DNA of 64,000 nt from RPRB01 sp035519675 (GTDB lineage Bacteria; Myxococcota; Myxococcia; Myxococcales; Myxococcaceae), in the NCBI GenBank assembly GCA_035519675.1, contig DATIWB010000033.1, positions 51,663 through 115,662 of the forward strand, given 5' to 3'. Positions 61,629 through 64,000 of the stretch are shown one piece after another (the first letter of the stretch is position 1; every line of letters begins with the position of its first letter). The notes beneath the pieces were generated by a model. That model was not told the origin of the DNA. It saw only the letters and a list, made by a program, of their open reading frames with translations, and did not search any database. The translations under genes were made by a program, and so were the position numbers.

Positions 61629-62129
61629 ATGGTGGAGGTCCTCCAGGTGGACATCGCCACGCTGGCGGTGGACGCGATCGTCAACGCGGCGAACAGCGCG
61701 CTCCGCGGTGGCGGGGGCGTGGATGGGGCGATCCACCGGGCGGCGGGTCCGGACCTGCTCGCTGCCTGCCGGCGCATCGGGGGCTGCCCGACCGGTCAGG
61801 CGGTGCTCACCCCGGGCTTCCGGCTCCCGGCGCGCTTCGTCATCCACGCCGTGGGCCCGGTGTGGGAGGGCGGGGGACGCGGCGAGCCCGAGCTCCTCCG
61901 GAGGACCTACCATTCGGCGTTCGAGGTCGCTCGCGCCGAGCCATCGGTCCGCTCCATCGCCTTCCCCGCCATCTCCACCGGCAAGTACGGCTTCCCGCGC
62001 GAGCAGGCGGCGCGGATCGCGCTCGAGGTGCTGCGGCAGCGGTCAGCGGAGCTCGACCGGGTGATCGCCGCGGTGTTCTCGGCCCCGGACCGCGATCTCT
62101 ACCTCGCCACGCTGGCCGAGCTCGACTGA
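61629..62129 (+). CDS. Macrodomain (ADP-ribose / O-acetyl-ADP-ribose hydrolase)
   Basis: A 166-aa single macrodomain of the YmdB/MacroD type. Motifs: VDAIVNAANSALRGGGGVD, IHRAAGPDLLAAC and FPAISTGKYGFPREQAA, which form the ADP-ribose site. Such enzymes hydrolyse O-acetyl-ADP-ribose or remove mono-ADP-ribose from proteins. A short G-rich tract precedes the ATG. It may be cotranscribed with the preceding gene (50 bp gap) and is convergent with the TlpA-like gene. Confidence 0.93.
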   Translation: MVEVLQVDIATLAVDAIVNAANSALRGGGGVDGAIHRAAGPDLLAACRRIGGCPTGQAVLTPGFRLPARFVIHAVGPVWEGGGRGEPELLRRTYHSAFEVARAEPSVRSIAFPAISTGKYGFPREQAARIALEVLRQRSAELDRVIAAVFSAPDRDLYLATLAELD

Positions 62130-62165
62130 GCGAGGTCGCTGGCGCGCCGCTGTGCGCTTCCGCAG

Positions 62166-62190
62166 GCATCCCCCTGGGTGCGGGGGCAGG
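62166..62190. terminator. GC hairpin between convergent macrodomain and TlpA-like genes
   Basis: CCCCC (62170-62174) and GGGGG (62182-62186) form a 5-bp stem with a 7-nt loop in the 68-bp gap between the two convergent genes. It is a possible bidirectional terminator but lacks a T-tract. Confidence 0.25.
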
Positions 62191-62197
62191 CCCGGCC

Positions 62198-62671
62198 TCA
62201 CTTCACCGCTGCGAGCGCGCGAAGCAGGCTGGCCTGGAAGAGCGGGGCGCGCTGCGCGTCGATCGCTCCCTCGAACTTCTCGACCAGCCTCCCGTTCCGG
62301 CCGTAGACGTACGTCCGGGGCATCGCGGTGCGGTCGTATTTCACGAGAAAGTCGTCGTTGGCCCAGCAGATCTGGTCACGGAACCACTGGGGCTGGGTGC
62401 TGAGCCAGCCGTCCAGCTTGTGGCCAGGTTTCTCCTGAGCGAACACCGGAAGGAAGACCACCCGGTCGCCGTACGCGGCCACGGAGTCGAGCACCACCGG
62501 CATCTGGGCAAAGCAGGGCTGGCAGTACTCGGCCCAGAACGTCAGGACCACCGCGCGCCCCCTCAGGTCCTCGAAGTTGCTCCTCGCCCCGCTCTTGTCG
62601 TGGACGATCTGCGGCGTGGCGCACCCGGCGACCAGGATGCCCATCACCGTTGCCATCACCGCGTTCCGCAT
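62198..62671 (-). CDS. TlpA/ResA-like thioredoxin lipoprotein
   Basis: A 157-aa lipid-anchored periplasmic thioredoxin-family protein. The signal peptide ends in the lipobox VAGC (Cys17). The redox motif CQPC (Cys50, Cys53) follows WAEY, and the cis-Pro region is TAMPRTYVYGRNG. It would keep cysteines of exported proteins reduced, for instance apocytochrome c. GGAGGGGGG precedes the ATG closely, a strong ribosome-binding site. Confidence 0.88.
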   Translation of the reverse strand: MRNAVMATVMGILVAGCATPQIVHDKSGARSNFEDLRGRAVVLTFWAEYCQPCFAQMPVVLDSVAAYGDRVVFLPVFAQEKPGHKLDGWLSTQPQWFRDQICWANDDFLVKYDRTAMPRTYVYGRNGRLVEKFEGAIDAQRAPLFQASLLRALAAVK

Positions 62672-62753
62672 CGACCCCCCTCCTCGAGCCCTGGACACTA
62701 CCCGACCCGCTCGCCGGTCCTCCACCCTTCCGGCACTCGGGCGGACCGACCAG

Positions 62754-63959
62754 TCAGGGCACGGCGATCTCGCGCCCCGCCGCTGCCGCCGACCGCTGCA
62801 CCACCAGGCCCACCAGCGCGCACGCCGCGCAGAAGAGCGCCCAGGCTGCCAGCAGACCGTGGTCGATGAGGAGCCCGGCGATGGCCGGGCCGAGGATCTG
62901 GGCCACCGACTGGAGGGAGGTGTTGAGCCCCAGCACCACGCCCTGCTCGTTCCTGGCCACCGCCTGGGTCACCAGACTGGTGAGCGCCGGGCGGAGCACG
63001 CCGGTGCCGAAGGAGCTGAACACCCCAGCCACCAGCAGCAGCGGTACCGCGTACACCCCGGCGAGCAGGCTGTAGCCCACGGTCATCGAGGCGAAGCCGG
63101 CGGCGACGAGCCAGGGCTCGCCGACGCGCCTCACCAGCCGCCCGAGGAAGCTCTGCACCAGGATGCCCAGGAACCCTGCATAGGCGAAGACGAAGCCCAC
63201 CTCGCGGGCGTGGAACGGATGCCCGTTCCAGGTGAGTCGTCGCTCGAGGAAGAGCGCCAGCCCTCCGGTGAACGCGGCGAAGGCCATCACGAAGCAGAAG
63301 TACTGCAGCAGGAGCCGCGAGAGGCCCGGGCGCTGGAAGTACTGGCCGTACTCGCGCCAGGCGAGGAGCGACAGCCGCCGCCCCGCGGGGCCCGACGGCC
63401 CCTCGGCCAGCACCGGCTTGGTGGAGGGCAGCAGGAAGATGGTGGCGACGACGCTGACGGCGGACAATCCGGCCGAGAGGAGAATGGGCACCGCGAGCCC
63501 GTAGCCCGCCAGCGCGGCGGAGATGGCCGGCCCGAGCAGGAAGCCGATGCCGAAGCTGATGCCGATGACCGCGAAGGAGCGCGTCCGGTTCTCGGGCTCG
63601 GTGACGTCCGAGATGTAAGCCTGGGCCAGCACCAGATTTCCGGCGGTGAGCCCGTCGATGATCCGCGCCAGGTACACCACCCACAGCGTGCCGGCGCCGG
63701 CGAGCAGCAGCCGGGAGGCGAACGTGCCCAGCTGGGAGAGGATGAGCAGCGGCTTCCGGCCCGTCCGGTCGCTCCAGCGGCCGAGGAACGGCCCGGAGAG
63801 CAGCTGGCAGAAGGCGTAGGTCGAGACCAGGAGCCCCACCGCGGTGGGGCTCGCCCCGAAGTGCTCCGCGTAGAAGGGGAGCAGCGGCATGATGATGGTC
63901 AGGCCGAGGATGTCGGCCAGGACGATCAGGAAGATGGGGAGGAGCGGCGAGCGCTTCAC
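62754..63959 (-). CDS. MFS exporter, TetA-like
   Basis: A 401-aa major facilitator with 12 expected transmembrane helices. The intracellular loop 2-3 motif is FLGRWSDRTGRKPLL, the family signature, and motif C-type GISFGIGFLLGPAISAAL in helix 5 places it in the drug/H+ antiporter group, near TetA. It should extrude a small molecule in exchange for protons, and the substrate is unknown. The GTG at 63959 lies 41 bp from the window end. It lies 82 bp upstream of, and on the same strand as, the TlpA-like gene. Confidence 0.9.
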   Translation of the reverse strand: MKRSPLLPIFLIVLADILGLTIIMPLLPFYAEHFGASPTAVGLLVSTYAFCQLLSGPFLGRWSDRTGRKPLLILSQLGTFASRLLLAGAGTLWVVYLARIIDGLTAGNLVLAQAYISDVTEPENRTRSFAVIGISFGIGFLLGPAISAALAGYGLAVPILLSAGLSAVSVVATIFLLPSTKPVLAEGPSGPAGRRLSLLAWREYGQYFQRPGLSRLLLQYFCFVMAFAAFTGGLALFLERRLTWNGHPFHAREVGFVFAYAGFLGILVQSFLGRLVRRVGEPWLVAAGFASMTVGYSLLAGVYAVPLLLVAGVFSSFGTGVLRPALTSLVTQAVARNEQGVVLGLNTSLQSVAQILGPAIAGLLIDHGLLAAWALFCAACALVGLVVQRSAAAAGREIAVP

Positions 63960-64000
63960 GGGCCCACCCTCACACCAGAAGTCGCCCGCGCCGGCAACCC

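Overview
The window is about 64 kb of very GC-rich DNA (roughly 70% by eye) packed with protein-coding genes. No rRNA, tRNA, CRISPR array or insertion sequence was seen. The gene content fits an aerobic, Gram-negative, predatory- or soil-type bacterium, most likely of the Myxococcota (former Deltaproteobacteria). The reasons are: an alternative complex III operon joined to a caa3 oxidase, an FHA-domain sigma-54 activator beside a TPR Ser/Thr kinase, many lipoproteins with Gly/Asp-rich linkers, outer-membrane proteins, and frequent GTG starts with 4-bp gene overlaps. The genus cannot be fixed from the sequence alone.

Layout. (1) 218-14145, minus strand: a 13-gene respiratory operon, actABCDEF, a small membrane gene, sco, ctaCDEF and a thioredoxin lipoprotein, nearly all overlapping or touching. 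It encodes quinol:cytochrome c oxidoreductase (ACIII) and an A2-type caa3 cytochrome oxidase with assembly factors. A good sigma-70-like promoter lies just upstream of actA. (2) 14317-19383: an amidohydrolase and an FHA/sigma-54 activator diverge across 42 bp from a membrane Ser/Thr kinase with a TPR-rich C-terminus. (3) 19515-31865: a secreted subtilase; a minus-strand cluster of GT87 glycosyltransferase, MBL-fold DNA exonuclease, penicillin-acylase family protein and ATP-dependent DNA ligase; a NfeD/stomatin pair; a DUF2007 protein; and an M49-like metallopeptidase. (4) 31887-42627: a PQQ-propeller lipoprotein, the MsrPQ methionine sulfoxide repair pair, a frameshifted DUF962-like gene, a zinc-ribbon gene with a LexA-like palindrome at its start, a FAD oxidoreductase, a heavy-metal P-type ATPase, a cupin and an M14 peptidase.

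(5) 42657-48813: an alkA-ogt alkylation-repair operon with an elaborate repeat array upstream, a GlsB-type membrane protein, a DUF1800/DUF1501 secreted pair, and amtB behind a plausible sigma-54 promoter. (6) 48832-58813: a lipoprotein, an HSL-type esterase, alpha-glucan phosphorylase, then a lipid-flavoured neighbourhood (WS/DGAT acyltransferase, SCP2-like protein, two outer-membrane proteins including a FadL homologue, and an AraC regulator). (7) 59180-63959: a LuxR-type regulator with a degenerate receiver domain, a BtuF-like binding protein without a signal peptide, a zinc-ribbon/bPH2 membrane protein, a macrodomain hydrolase, a TlpA-like lipoprotein and an MFS exporter.

Most of the window is ordinary chromosomal housekeeping and signalling. 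The points most worth following are: the LexA-like site on an unknown zinc-ribbon gene; the operator array in front of alkA-ogt; the exonuclease/ligase pair split by a penicillin acylase and lacking its usual helicase and phosphoesterase; the LuxR regulator without a phospho-acceptor; and the frameshift next to the LexA-like gene.
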